NCBI GenBank assembly: GCA_017745115.1
Contig: JAGIAA010000021.1
Coordinates: 1 to 42,276, forward strand
Reading direction: 5' to 3'
DNA length: 42,276 nucleotides
From: Sphingobium sp.
Lineage (GTDB): Bacteria; Pseudomonadota; Alphaproteobacteria; Sphingomonadales; Sphingomonadaceae
Shown here: positions 1 to 7,972 of the stretch, piece after piece
Numbering within the stretch: position 1 is the stretch's first letter
Layout: every line of letters begins with the position of its first letter
Translations under genes and position numbers: made by a program
The notes under the pieces: generated by a model
Told to the model about the DNA's origin: nothing
Database searches by the model: none
The model's input: the letters and a program-made list of their open reading frames with translations, nothing else

Positions 1-460
1 GGATGGTGTTGATGTCGACGACGCCCGCAGCGTTGCTCGGAGTGGCGCGACGGCCATCGAGGAGCACGAGGTTGCGGTTGGCACCAAGGCCGCGCAGCGA
101 CACGGTCGCAGCACCGGGCGTGTTGGTCGCGGTCGGCTGAATGTCGCCACCGCCAGCCGGCGTCTTGGCGGGCGTGAACTGCGGCAGCTTGTTGAGGTTC
201 TGCTCGATTGCGGCCGTCGACGACTGCTCGATCAGTTCCTTGCCGACCGTCACGATCGGGCTGTTCGAGTTGTAGTCCTGGCGCGCGATGCGCGAACCGG
301 TAATGACGATGGCTTCAGCCGGTGCGGCCTCATCGCCTGCCGGCGCGTCTTGAGCAAATGCGGGCGCGGACGCCACGAGCATGCCGACGCCGACGCAGCT
401 GGTAAACAGCGCCGCCCTCAGCGTGTGACCGAAATCACGGTCCCTGTTAACGGTAGTCAT
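1..460 (-). CDS. TonB-dependent receptor, N-terminal part (cut by window edge)
   Basis: Outer-membrane active transporter powered by TonB; substrate unknown. Only the first ~153 residues are present because the gene runs off the left edge. The ATG at 458-460 is preceded by AGGGAG at good spacing. Visible in order: a signal peptide ending in APAFAQ, a TonB-box-like EAIVITGSRI, and the start of the plug domain (LRGLGANRNLVLLDGRR, then VDINTI). The product closely resembles the N-terminus of the receptor encoded at 1274-4414, and the two genes lie head to tail, so I infer a tandem duplication. The plug motifs are typical of the large sphingomonad receptor families often linked to oligosaccharide or peptide uptake, but nothing here fixes the ligand. 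Confidence 0.93.
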   Translation of the reverse strand, partial: MTTVNRDRDFGHTLRAALFTSCVGVGMLVASAPAFAQDAPAGDEAAPAEAIVITGSRIARQDYNSNSPIVTVGKELIEQSSTAAIEQNLNKLPQFTPAKTPAGGGDIQPTATNTPGAATVSLRGLGANRNLVLLDGRRATPSNAAGVVDINTI

Positions 461-545
461 CGGATTAATCTCCCTAAATCCTGAAGGTTTTGGATGGCCG
501 GGCTTGCGAGAACCCGATCTCATCCTGTGACGTTTTTTGCTTTTG

Positions 546-559
546 GGCCTCGGAAGGCC
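546..559 (-). promoter_or_regulatory. Leader hairpin of the first TonB receptor gene
   Basis: Read on the minus strand the site is GGCCT-TCCG-AGGCC followed by CAAAAGCAAAAAACG. It lies about 85 bases before the ATG. A hairpin with the same arrangement and a similar A-rich tail stands before the second receptor (4491-4504), so this looks like a duplicated 5' untranslated element. The tail is A-rich rather than T-rich, so it is not an intrinsic terminator in the direction of the gene. Function unknown. Confidence 0.45.
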
Positions 560-831
560 ATTAGACCCAAACTGCCGCTTCACCCGTTCCCGGGGCGAAA
601 CCGAAGGACCGTTGCTGCGTGGTTTACTGGGCCCTCAGAGGAACGAGGCGCCCGAAAAACCATGCCGCCGAGAATGTCGGCGGTGGTCGGCGGTCGAGAA
701 AAAGACGGTGGGCAACCGAGAAGCGATGCCTCGTTCCGCGCGCATTGCGGGATCAACGTACGGCATCCGTTGCTCTCATGACGATCCTCTCCATCCCCCG
801 CGACGCACATGAGGCGCCGCGCCTTTGTTTT

Positions 832-853
832 AATCGATACGTTTCTATCGATT
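832..853. promoter_or_regulatory. Perfect palindrome, candidate operator
   Basis: AATCGATA and TATCGATT are perfect 8-base inverted arms separated by CGTTTC. The site is about 370 bases upstream of the first TonB receptor start. Size and symmetry fit the operator of a dimeric helix-turn-helix regulator (LacI, GntR or similar). No regulator gene is adjacent in the window, so the regulator is not identified. Confidence 0.4.
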
Positions 854-1224
854 GAAGCATCCTATTCCGCAACCGGAGGTCCGTCCAGCATCCGAAAGTT
901 GCCGACTGTGTCTCCAGTGGTGCAGCGTGGTTAAAATGCCTCAGTTCAAAAATCGGCGGGGAGGATAGGTTAACGGGACGCGCGCGGAATTTAACGAACG
1001 GGACCGTGGCTGTCGCACCAAGCTACTGATTTTGCGTAATTACAGAGCGTAGCATGCGTTCAAAACAGTTTCACCAGCCGAAATAATTGAGACCCGCCTT
1101 GATGACGAAGTCAATTATATTCCGGAGATTTCACCTGGTGAATGAACGCTGGCCCGATGGGCGCTTTCGCTCGGGTTATGCACGACGGAGATGTCAGCCT
1201 TCCGTAGCGTCGTACGTGGAAAAG

Positions 1225-1251
1225 ACCCTCCCCGCGCAATGCGGGGAGGGT
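1225..1251 (-). terminator. Intrinsic terminator of the TonB receptor gene
   Basis: A perfect 11-base stem (ACCCTCCCCGC / GCGGGGAGGGT) with a 5-base loop lies 22 bases after the receptor stop codon. Read on the minus strand it is followed by CTTTTC, a short T-run. Confidence 0.7.
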
Positions 1252-1273
1252 TCAAGGGGGAGACTAGATCCGC

Positions 1274-4200
1274 TTAGAACTTGGCGTTGATGCCAACGTA
1301 GAAGCGACGGCCGTTCACGTCATAATAAGCGGCATTGTACGAACCGCCGGCCAGGTTGCCGGCCGTTGGTGCCGTGTCCACACCGAACAGCGGGGGCGCC
1401 TTGTTGAACAGATTGTCCACGCCGAGGCGGAAGCTCACGTCCCGGGTCACCTTCGCGCTCGCGTTCAGGTTGAACAGGTCGTAAGCGCCCGCGCCGACGG
1501 TCGTCGTGCCCGGCACGGTGGCCGCGATTTCGGTCCGAACGCCCGGCAGGTGGCGCCACTGCAGGCCCACATTGACCGGACCGACCGAGTAGCCGAACGT
1601 CGTGAACAGCTTCCAGCGGAACGCGCCGCCATCGAGGCCGTTCTGCGCCGGACCGGTGGTGCCGGCATAGTCGACCAGCGACAGGCCGGGCAACTCGACC
1701 GACTTCAGCGAGATGAGGTAGTTCAGCACGCTGTTGACCGTGAAGCGGCCCGGACCGATGTCCTTCGCCCAGTCGACCTGGAAGTCGAGGCCCTGGGTCT
1801 GGAAACGGCCACTGTTGAGATAGGTCAGCGCCAGGTTGCCGAGGGCACCGGTCGAATTGCGGGCGACCGCGAGACAGGCTGTCGAGTTGGGATTCAACGT
1901 CGGGTTGAAGAGCGTGTCGAAGCACTGGCGCTGCACGATGTCAGGCGACTGTGCACCGATCGCGTCCTTCACCTTGATGCTGTACCAGTCGACGGCGACG
2001 CGCAACGAGCGGAGCCAGGGCGAATCGAACGGCGAGCTGATCACCGCGCCGAGCGTCCAGGTATCGGCCGTTTCCGGCTTCAGGTTCGCATTGCCGGTAA
2101 GGGTCGGGAACACGAAGGCGGCGTTGGGCGACTGGATGCCGGAATAATATTCCTGATCCGCCGTCGGATTGCCCGAACGCTGCATGAGCGTGCGGCAGAG
2201 CGCCTGGACGTTGGCGGCATTGGTCGCCGTGTTGCCCTTAGCAGTGGGGTTGGCCGACCAGGCCTGCCGGTTCTGAAGCGAGCAGACGTCACCGCCGGGT
2301 GCCGACGTGAAGGTCTGCTGGGCCGCAAGGAACAGCTCCGCGATGTTCGGAGCGCGCTCGGCGCGGTTGTAGCCGCCGCGCAGACGCAGCCAGTTGGTCA
2401 CATCCCACGAGGCCAGGGCCTTGTAGGTGTAGCTGGTGCCGGTCGTGTTATAGTCCGAGATACGGCCGCCCAGTTCGAGCTCCAGCTTCTTGACGCCCGG
2501 CAGATCCGCGAGGACCGGAACCAGCAGCTCGCCATAGACTTCCCTTGCGGTGATCCGGCCCTTCGAGTTGCCCGACGGGTAAAGACCAAGGATCTGGTCG
2601 TTAAACATCGTGCCCTGCGTGGTGTAGGTGTCGTTGTCGAAGTGATAGTTGTCGTGGCGGTAGCTCGCGCCGATCGCCGCGCTCACCGTGCCGGCCGGCA
2701 GCTTGAACAGCGAACCCTGGGCATCGAATTCCCAGATCGACTGCTGCATCACCGCGCGGGTCTTCAGATTGGCCGAAACCGCATCGAGGCAGTCCTGGCT
2801 GACCGAGCCGCCATAGAGGTACGAGAACGGGTTGATGCCGCTGGTGCAGGTCGCGGTTGCTCCACCGAAACCATTGTCCGGCAAGCCGGAATTGCCCGTC
2901 GCCTTGAAGCCGGCGCCCCAGTTGGGAGCCTGCATCACGGCACGCAGGCGCTGCAGCGAGACGAAGCCCGTCTGGAGGACGTTGGTCTCCGATTCGCCCT
3001 GCTGGGCAAAGACCGTCCAGGTCCAGTCGGTACCCGGCACCTTGCCGTCGAGGCCGGCCGTCATGTTGTAGGTGAACACGTCGGTCACCGAGCCGCGGTT
3101 GAACGGCAGCATGGCGCGCAGCGCGAAGGTGCCGGTCGGGTTGCTGCGCGAGTCGAGGATCTGCTTGAGCTCGGCGGGAAGCGCGCGGCCGTCATTGGCG
3201 ACGTTGACGCTCCAGCCCGAGGTGATGGGGCCCGGCTCCTGCACCGTGGTGGTGCTGACCTTGCTGAAGGTACCGTCCGCGAAGACGCTCAGCCAGTCGT
3301 TGATCGCATAATTGCCCCGGGCGTACATGTTGTAGCGCTCGAGCGGCAGGACGAGATAGCTGTCGGTGAAGTTCCGCGCGATCTGGCCGTTTGCCAACGC
3401 CTTATAGTTATAACCGTCGACCACCTTGTTGCGATAGGCGCCGGCGGTGCTGACCGCGTCGAAGCCCGAGAACACGGTGCCGTTCGGATTGGCGTAAATG
3501 GTGTAGTTGGAGTTGCCGAGCGGTGTCGCGGCCTGGTTGAAGATGCCGTTGATGACAGCCGCGCTGGGCAGGTTCGAGAAGCCGAGGTTCACGCCGGCGA
3601 GCGGCGGGAAGAAGCCCGTGCCGCCGATGTTCGGATTCGCCCACAGGTCGCGATACCACCGTCGGTCGCGCTGGTAGGCGGCCTTGCGGGTGTTGGTCGA
3701 GAAGGCGAGGCTGATGTTGCCGCGACCATCGGCGAAGTTCGTGCCCATCAGGCCCGAAATCGTCCACTCGGTGTTGTCGGCATGCTCGCTCGTGCCGATC
3801 TGGGCGTCCAGCGAAAGGCCCTGGAAATTTTTCTTCATGATGAAGTTGGTGACGCCGGCGACTGCGTCGGCGCCGTAGGTCGACGAGGCGCCGCCCGAGA
3901 TGATTTCCACGCGCTCGATCGCGGCGGTCGGGATGGTGTTGATGTCCACCGCCATCGAGGCGTTGGCGGGGGTCGCGCGGCGGCCGTCGATCAGCACCAG
4001 ATTGCGGTTCGCGCCGATGCCGCGCAGCGAGATGGTCGCGGCGCCCGGCGTGTTGGTGGCCGTCGGCTGGATGTCGCCGCCCGCGGTCGGAACCTTGGCG
4101 GTGGCGGAGAACTGCGGCAGCTTGTTGAGGTTGGTCTCGAGCGCGGCGCTCGTCGAGTTCTGGAGAAGCTCGGAGCCGACGGTCTGGATCGGGCTGTTCG

Positions 4201-4414
4201 CCTGATAGTCGCGGCGAACGATGCGCGAGCCGGTGATCACGATTGCCTCGGCGGGTGCGGCCTCATCGGCAGCGGCTTCCTGCGGGGCTGCGGCATTGTC
4301 CTGCGCATAGGCCGGTGCGCCCACGGCAAATAGGCCAGCGCCCACACAGCTGGCAAACAGTGCCGTCCGCAGTTGTTGGCCGAAATCCCGGCCGGTCTTC
4401 TCGGGGTTGGTCAT
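1274..4414 (-). CDS. TonB-dependent receptor
   Basis: Outer-membrane transporter of about 1046 residues. The ATG at 4412-4414 is chosen because a GGAGA site lies 9 bases upstream and the product then begins with a normal signal peptide (cleavage near APAYAQ). A TonB-box-like AEAIVITGSRI follows, then a plug domain (LRGIGANRNLVLIDGRR, SGGASSTYGADAVAGVTNFI) and a long beta-barrel. The last strand ends GINAKF, with the C-terminal Phe needed for barrel assembly. The length is at the upper end for the family. The substrate cannot be read from the sequence; no inner-membrane transporter or hydrolase cluster adjoins it. It follows a paralogue (1-460) in tandem and diverges from an Old Yellow Enzyme gene. 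Confidence 0.95.
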   Translation of the reverse strand: MTNPEKTGRDFGQQLRTALFASCVGAGLFAVGAPAYAQDNAAAPQEAAADEAAPAEAIVITGSRIVRRDYQANSPIQTVGSELLQNSTSAALETNLNKLPQFSATAKVPTAGGDIQPTATNTPGAATISLRGIGANRNLVLIDGRRATPANASMAVDINTIPTAAIERVEIISGGASSTYGADAVAGVTNFIMKKNFQGLSLDAQIGTSEHADNTEWTISGLMGTNFADGRGNISLAFSTNTRKAAYQRDRRWYRDLWANPNIGGTGFFPPLAGVNLGFSNLPSAAVINGIFNQAATPLGNSNYTIYANPNGTVFSGFDAVSTAGAYRNKVVDGYNYKALANGQIARNFTDSYLVLPLERYNMYARGNYAINDWLSVFADGTFSKVSTTTVQEPGPITSGWSVNVANDGRALPAELKQILDSRSNPTGTFALRAMLPFNRGSVTDVFTYNMTAGLDGKVPGTDWTWTVFAQQGESETNVLQTGFVSLQRLRAVMQAPNWGAGFKATGNSGLPDNGFGGATATCTSGINPFSYLYGGSVSQDCLDAVSANLKTRAVMQQSIWEFDAQGSLFKLPAGTVSAAIGASYRHDNYHFDNDTYTTQGTMFNDQILGLYPSGNSKGRITAREVYGELLVPVLADLPGVKKLELELGGRISDYNTTGTSYTYKALASWDVTNWLRLRGGYNRAERAPNIAELFLAAQQTFTSAPGGDVCSLQNRQAWSANPTAKGNTATNAANVQALCRTLMQRSGNPTADQEYYSGIQSPNAAFVFPTLTGNANLKPETADTWTLGAVISSPFDSPWLRSLRVAVDWYSIKVKDAIGAQSPDIVQRQCFDTLFNPTLNPNSTACLAVARNSTGALGNLALTYLNSGRFQTQGLDFQVDWAKDIGPGRFTVNSVLNYLISLKSVELPGLSLVDYAGTTGPAQNGLDGGAFRWKLFTTFGYSVGPVNVGLQWRHLPGVRTEIAATVPGTTTVGAGAYDLFNLNASAKVTRDVSFRLGVDNLFNKAPPLFGVDTAPTAGNLAGGSYNAAYYDVNGRRFYVGINAKF

Positions 4415-4490
4415 GAAATCTATCTCCAAGTCCTGATGGTTGGGACGGACCGATCGGGGGCGATCGGAGCGTCCATGCTTTTTGTTATTG

Positions 4491-4504
4491 GGTCCCGAGG
4501 GACC
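4491..4504 (-). promoter_or_regulatory. Leader hairpin of the second TonB receptor gene
   Basis: Read on the minus strand: GGTCCC-TC-GGGACC followed by CAATAACAAAAAGC, about 76 bases before the ATG. Position, the C after the stem and the A-rich tail match the hairpin before the first receptor. The bases just before both starts also resemble each other (TCAGGA, then a GGAGA or GGGAGA ribosome site). This supports a duplication that included the leader. Confidence 0.45.
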
Positions 4505-4979
4505 GGATGGTCGCCGCGCCGCCTGCTCGGCCAAGTCGACCGGCAAGTCGCAGAACCGATGTCACGGCCTGCCCGGCCTCCGGGAGAGAGGACGCAAGCG
4601 GCCGTGCCGCCGGCAGGTCCGGCAGCGGTCAGCGCGACGACAAAAAGGAGAGGGGGAGCCGAGGGGGCTTTCGGGCTGCCGGTGAAGCGATGCGCTGAAT
4701 CAGCGCAGGGCGCGGCTTGCTTCCATGGCAGATCCTTCCAAAGACCTTTGGCGGGTTCAGTTGTGAACCCCTATTCGTTTTGACCCTAATAAATGCAGGG
4801 CTATCGACGGGGCCGCCTAGGCCTTCAGGGAAGGGCTTGTCCAGTGCGTCTCATCAGGCTTCCGTCGGTCGCTTCATCAATGTTGCCAAAAAGCATCTAT
4901 TTCTGAACACAGGTTAATGATTGTCGCGAATATGATGATAAAATCACCATCAAACAGCGTTTTACCTACATATAGAGCT

Positions 4980-4992
4980 GACCTTATAGGTC
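4980..4992. promoter_or_regulatory. Small palindrome in AT-rich divergent promoter region
   Basis: GACCT-TAT-AGGTC lies about 115 bases before the oxidoreductase start, inside the only AT-rich part of this intergenic region. It may be half of a longer control site; the assignment is weak. Confidence 0.25.
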
Positions 4993-5106
4993 GGCTTATA
5001 GCTATTGAATTTGGGTGACACCGCATCTGGACATTCGAAAATGAAATGACTCGGGCGCGGCTTGCGGTGGCTTGCCGAACGGGCCGGCGCCCGGCAGACT
5101 GCGTGC

Positions 5107-6288
5107 ATGGCATCGCCCGATCTCGCTCCGCTCTTTGCGCCGCTCGCGGTCCGTGGGGTCACGTTGCGCAATCGCTTCGTCATGCCGGCCATGCAGATCG
5201 GGTTCACGGAGAATTGCGGTCCCTCGCTGCGTACTATCGACTATCTGCGCGGCCGGGCCGAGGGCGGCGCGGGCCTGATCTTTTCGGAGAGCTGCGCGCC
5301 CGATCATCCGAGCGGCTATTGGCAAGCGGCCTTCTGCGTCATGAACGCCGAAACCCGTGGGCGCTGGGCGCAGTTGTGCGATGCAGTGAAGGGCGCCGGA
5401 GCGGCCTTTGCGATCCAGCTCTGGCATCCTGGCGGGCAGCGGCGGCCGCTCGAAGGTTTTGCCCATTCCGACGCGGATACGCTGAGCCCGTCCGGCCTGC
5501 TCGCCGCCGAGCGCGAGGGCGGCCGGGCGATGACGGCGAACGAAATGGACGATCTCGCCGCCGCCTATGTGCGCGCAGCCGAGGATGCGATGGCGATCGG
5601 CGCGGACGGCGTCGAGGTCCATGCCGCACATGGCTATCTCATGGACCAGTTCCTCTGGGCCGAAACCAACATGCGGAACGACGGCCATGGCGGGGAGCGG
5701 ATCGAGGATCGCGCCCGCTATCCCCTCCGCATCGCCGCGGCGCTCCGCGACACGATCGGGCCAGATGCACTGCTGTCCTTCCGCTTCTCGCAGTTCAAGG
5801 AAGTCGACTATGGCGCGCGGGTCTTCGCGACGCCCGACGAGCTGGACCGCTTCGGCGCGCTGGCACGCACCGCCGGCATCGACATGCTCAACGTCTCCTC
5901 ACGCCGATTTGCCAAGCCGGAGTGGCCCGATCAGCATCCCGCCCTCGGCATCGCCGGCTGGACCCGCAAGCTCTCGGGTCTTCCCGTCATGACGACCGGC
6001 AGCATCGGTCTTTCCAAGGACATGTTCGCCGATCTCTTCGACAATGAGGATCCAGCGCTCGCCATCGCGGCCGATCTGGCCGAGCTGGTGCGCCGCTTCG
6101 AAGCGAATGAGTTCGACCTGGTGGGAGTCGGCCGCATGCACATCGCCAATGCCGATTTCGTGAACAAGATCCGCGATGGCCGGTTGGATGAACTGCGGCT
6201 CTACAACAAGGCCGTCGACCTTAAGCATCTCATGGAGCAGATCGTCCCGGGCGCTGTCGAGGAAGGACGGAAGACCGCGGAGGTCTGA
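5107..6288 (+). CDS. Old Yellow Enzyme family NADH:flavin oxidoreductase
   Basis: A 393-residue flavin (FMN) TIM-barrel ene-reductase that reduces activated C=C bonds with NAD(P)H. Seen: the family N-terminus LAPLFAPLAVRGVTLRNRFV, the ligand-binding and FMN region EVHAAHGYLMDQFL with the two His of the HxxH form, the NMRNDGHGG loop, and the C-terminal FMN phosphate region LVGVGRMHIANADFVNKI. The start at 5107 puts the family N-terminus near residue 5; an upstream in-frame ATG at 5062 would add 15 residues that are not typical. The Shine-Dalgarno is weak. It converges on the VOC gene with stop codons one base apart. Substrate unknown; a member of the 2,4-dienoyl/xenobiotic reductase branch is equally possible. 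Confidence 0.9.
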   Translation: MASPDLAPLFAPLAVRGVTLRNRFVMPAMQIGFTENCGPSLRTIDYLRGRAEGGAGLIFSESCAPDHPSGYWQAAFCVMNAETRGRWAQLCDAVKGAGAAFAIQLWHPGGQRRPLEGFAHSDADTLSPSGLLAAEREGGRAMTANEMDDLAAAYVRAAEDAMAIGADGVEVHAAHGYLMDQFLWAETNMRNDGHGGERIEDRARYPLRIAAALRDTIGPDALLSFRFSQFKEVDYGARVFATPDELDRFGALARTAGIDMLNVSSRRFAKPEWPDQHPALGIAGWTRKLSGLPVMTTGSIGLSKDMFADLFDNEDPALAIAADLAELVRRFEANEFDLVGVGRMHIANADFVNKIRDGRLDELRLYNKAVDLKHLMEQIVPGAVEEGRKTAEV

Positions 6289-6289
6289 T

Positions 6290-6697
6290 TCAGGCGGGCG
6301 GGATTGGCTCGCGAAAGCAGGCCTCGATGTTGTTACCGTCGGGATCGAGCAGGAAAGCGCCATAATAGCCCGACGCTCCCTCTCGGGGACCGGGCTTGCC
6401 GTGATCGCGACCTCCGGCGGCAATGCCCGCTTCATGAAAGGCGTGAACGGCCGCCTTCGACGGTGCGATGAAAGCGACGTGCATCTGGTTGACGCCGACC
6501 CGTGATCCCTCAGCCCAATAGGACGGCCGCAAGGTACCGATCCAGAGATAGGGAATGGGCTCCTTCTTGCTCTTGCCGAACAGGAAGGCGGAATCGCCAT
6601 TGTCCGCAGTGGCGAGGCCGAGCGCGCTGGCAATCGCGTCGTAGAAGCGGCGTGCGACAGCGAGATCGGAGACCACGATGCCGGTGTGATCGATCAT
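6290..6697 (-). CDS. VOC family protein (glyoxalase/bleomycin resistance fold)
   Basis: A 135-residue small cytoplasmic protein of the vicinal oxygen chelate fold. Seen: the first beta-alpha-beta module MIDHTGIVVSDLAVARRFYD, a middle strand with VNQMHVAFIAPS, and the C-terminal YYGAFLLDPDGNNIEACF, where the DPDGN turn and final Glu are typical. His4, His of QMHVAF and Glu of NIEACF could be metal ligands. The length fits single-domain members. These proteins bind a divalent metal and act as lyases, dioxygenases or binding proteins; the substrate is not predictable. It is convergent with the oxidoreductase and has no clear operon partner. Confidence 0.88.
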   Translation of the reverse strand: MIDHTGIVVSDLAVARRFYDAIASALGLATADNGDSAFLFGKSKKEPIPYLWIGTLRPSYWAEGSRVGVNQMHVAFIAPSKAAVHAFHEAGIAAGGRDHGKPGPREGASGYYGAFLLDPDGNNIEACFREPIPPA

Positions 6698-6742
6698 GAC
6701 CGGAGAACGGCATCAGGGCGTCGCCGTTCCGGGTAAGCCCGG

Positions 6743-7027
6743 TCAGTCCTCGCCGATCCGCGTCACCTTGCCGATTTCCAGCTCGTCGATGCGCAGCTTC
6801 TTGATGCGCGCCTTGCCGATGCTTAGCCGGCCGATGGCGAATGCGCCGATCGCGATCGCCCCCAGAGCGAATGCGCCGAGCGCAGCGGACCCCAGGACCT
6901 TGACGCCGGTCGCCGACGCACCGGTGGCCTCGGCGCCCATGATTTCGGCGCCGGTCGCGACGGCGCCACGACCGCCGGAACTTTTGAGCATTGGCCTCAG
7001 CACCTGTTCAATCGGTTCGTCGCTCAT
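6743..7027 (-). CDS. Small pentapeptide-repeat protein coupled to the beta-lactamase gene
   Basis: 94 residues. After a 20-residue head (MSDEPIEQVLRPMLKSSGGR) the rest is 14 consecutive five-residue units, residues 21-90, mostly of the form G-x-x-x-hydrophobic, for example GAFAL-GAIAI-GAFAI-GRLSI. The last four units become charged (GKARI, KKLRI, DELEI, GKVTR), and the protein ends IGED. This period fits a right-handed pentapeptide-repeat beta-helix, although the classical A(D/N)Lxx consensus is not followed. No signal peptide is seen. The ATG overlaps the beta-lactamase stop in an ATGA, so translation is probably coupled. The function is unknown; some pentapeptide proteins mimic DNA and protect gyrase, but that is only a family analogy. 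Confidence 0.75.
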   Translation of the reverse strand: MSDEPIEQVLRPMLKSSGGRGAVATGAEIMGAEATGASATGVKVLGSAALGAFALGAIAIGAFAIGRLSIGKARIKKLRIDELEIGKVTRIGED

Positions 7028-7971
7028 GCTGTTCGAGCCTCCATCCAGCGCCTCGCAATCCGACCGACCTCGGCCAGCACGGCCTCGTCCTGCGGCCTTA
7101 TAGCCTCGCTTCCCTTCGCGGCCGATTCGAGGAAGGCCGTGACCATGAAAGGCTCTGCCCGGCCGGGGCGCCATACCATGGCAATATCGTTGATCTTGTC
7201 GCTACTGGCCAGGCCGTTCGCGGTGCCGGTCTTGTCGCCCGCGCGCCAACCCGTAGGCAGCCCGCCGCGAATTCGCTTGAGCCCGGTTTGTGTCGTTTCC
7301 ATCCAGCCGATCAGTCGGGCGCGGGAGGCCGCGAGCAGGGCCGGGCGGACCAGCATGGAACGCATCGCGTTGGCCATGGCAGCCGGCGTCGTGGTGTCGC
7401 GTGGATCGCCGTCACGGCTGGTGTTGAGCTCGGGCTCGTAGCGGTCGAGACGCGTAACCCCATCGCCGAGCGCGCGCCAGAAGGCGGTGAGCGCTGCAGG
7501 TCCGCCAATGTGACGCAGGAGGATATTGGCGGCGCCATTGTCGCTCACCAGCTGTGCCGCCTCGGCCAGCGCGAGTATGTTCATCCGTGGCTGGCCCTTG
7601 TCGAGCGCAGCGCGCACCGTGGGAGAATGGCCGACCGGATCGGACGTCGTGATGGGAAGCGTGGAGTCAGACGCAATCTCGCCTGCATCCATTCGGGCAA
7701 GTATATTCGCGGCGAGGCTCAGCTTGAACGTCGAGCACATGGTGAAGCGCTCGCCAGTGCGATGCCCGACGAGCGTCCCGTCCTTGCAATCCAGTATGGC
7801 GACGCCAAGCCTGCCGCCCGAGGCCTTTTCGAGCGCGCCGAGAACGTCGGCGACTATCTGGTCCGCTTCTGGGCCGGTTGAGGCGGCTTCACTTCTCGAT
7901 GTGCAAGCGGAAAGCGCAACCAGTCCAAGGCTCCCCAGGCCAAGCAAAACGGCTCTCCGATCTGCAGGCAT
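7024..7971 (-). CDS. Class A beta-lactamase, lipoprotein with a twin-arginine-like leader
   Basis: A 315-residue serine beta-lactamase that hydrolyses beta-lactams in the periplasm. Catalytic motifs are complete: S80-T-F-K83 (Ambler 70-73), S143-D-N (130-132), E179 in EPELN (166-170) and K247-T-G (234-236). Cys79 sits at Ambler 69, but the residue at 238 is not Cys, so the KPC-type disulfide is absent. The leader has RR at residues 5-6 and a lipobox LSAC (Cys23), suggesting a lipid-anchored enzyme. The start is one base after the ispG stop and the stop overlaps the pentapeptide gene, so the three form an operon. No LysR-type regulator adjoins it. Spectrum cannot be read from the sequence. Confidence 0.95.
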   Translation of the reverse strand: MPADRRAVLLGLGSLGLVALSACTSRSEAASTGPEADQIVADVLGALEKASGGRLGVAILDCKDGTLVGHRTGERFTMCSTFKLSLAANILARMDAGEIASDSTLPITTSDPVGHSPTVRAALDKGQPRMNILALAEAAQLVSDNGAANILLRHIGGPAALTAFWRALGDGVTRLDRYEPELNTSRDGDPRDTTTPAAMANAMRSMLVRPALLAASRARLIGWMETTQTGLKRIRGGLPTGWRAGDKTGTANGLASSDKINDIAMVWRPGRAEPFMVTAFLESAAKGSEAIRPQDEAVLAEVGRIARRWMEARTA

Positions 7972-7972
7972 C

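Larger units (their letters stand above)
461..1273. other. Long intergenic region between the two TonB receptor genes
   Basis: About 810 bases with no convincing gene; the short open frames on both strands overlap one another, lack ribosome sites and have no recognisable product. It holds the 5' leader of the first receptor (with a hairpin at 546-559), a perfect palindrome at 832-853, an AT-richer stretch at about 1020-1130, and the terminator of the second receptor at 1225-1251. I infer that it contains the promoter and control sites of the first receptor. Confidence 0.7.
4415..5106. other. Divergent intergenic region, receptor gene versus oxidoreductase gene
   Basis: About 690 bases without a gene I can support. 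The part next to the receptor carries its leader hairpin (4491-4504). The stretch 4890-5010 is clearly AT-rich compared with its surroundings and contains a small palindrome (4980-4992); it is the most likely place for one or both divergent promoters. I recognise no known riboswitch. Confidence 0.6.

Noticed and set aside
531..559. T-run next to a hairpin, as a possible terminator.
   Set aside because: The T-run precedes the hairpin on the plus strand, and on the minus strand the hairpin is followed by A, so it does not terminate in either direction.
494..855. Three overlapping small plus-strand open frames between the receptors.
   Set aside because: No ribosome sites, no similarity I recognise, mutually overlapping; the region is better read as a promoter and leader.
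1550..4333. A 927-codon open frame on the plus strand, antisense to the TonB receptor.
   Set aside because: High-GC shadow frame: composition is dominated by Arg/Ala/Gly, no domain is recognisable, and the receptor on the other strand has clear motifs along its length.
7024..7971. Carbapenemase of the KPC/SME type, because Cys is present at Ambler 69.
   Set aside because: The partner Cys at 238 is absent (KTGTANG); Cys69 alone also occurs in CTX-M and L2 type enzymes.
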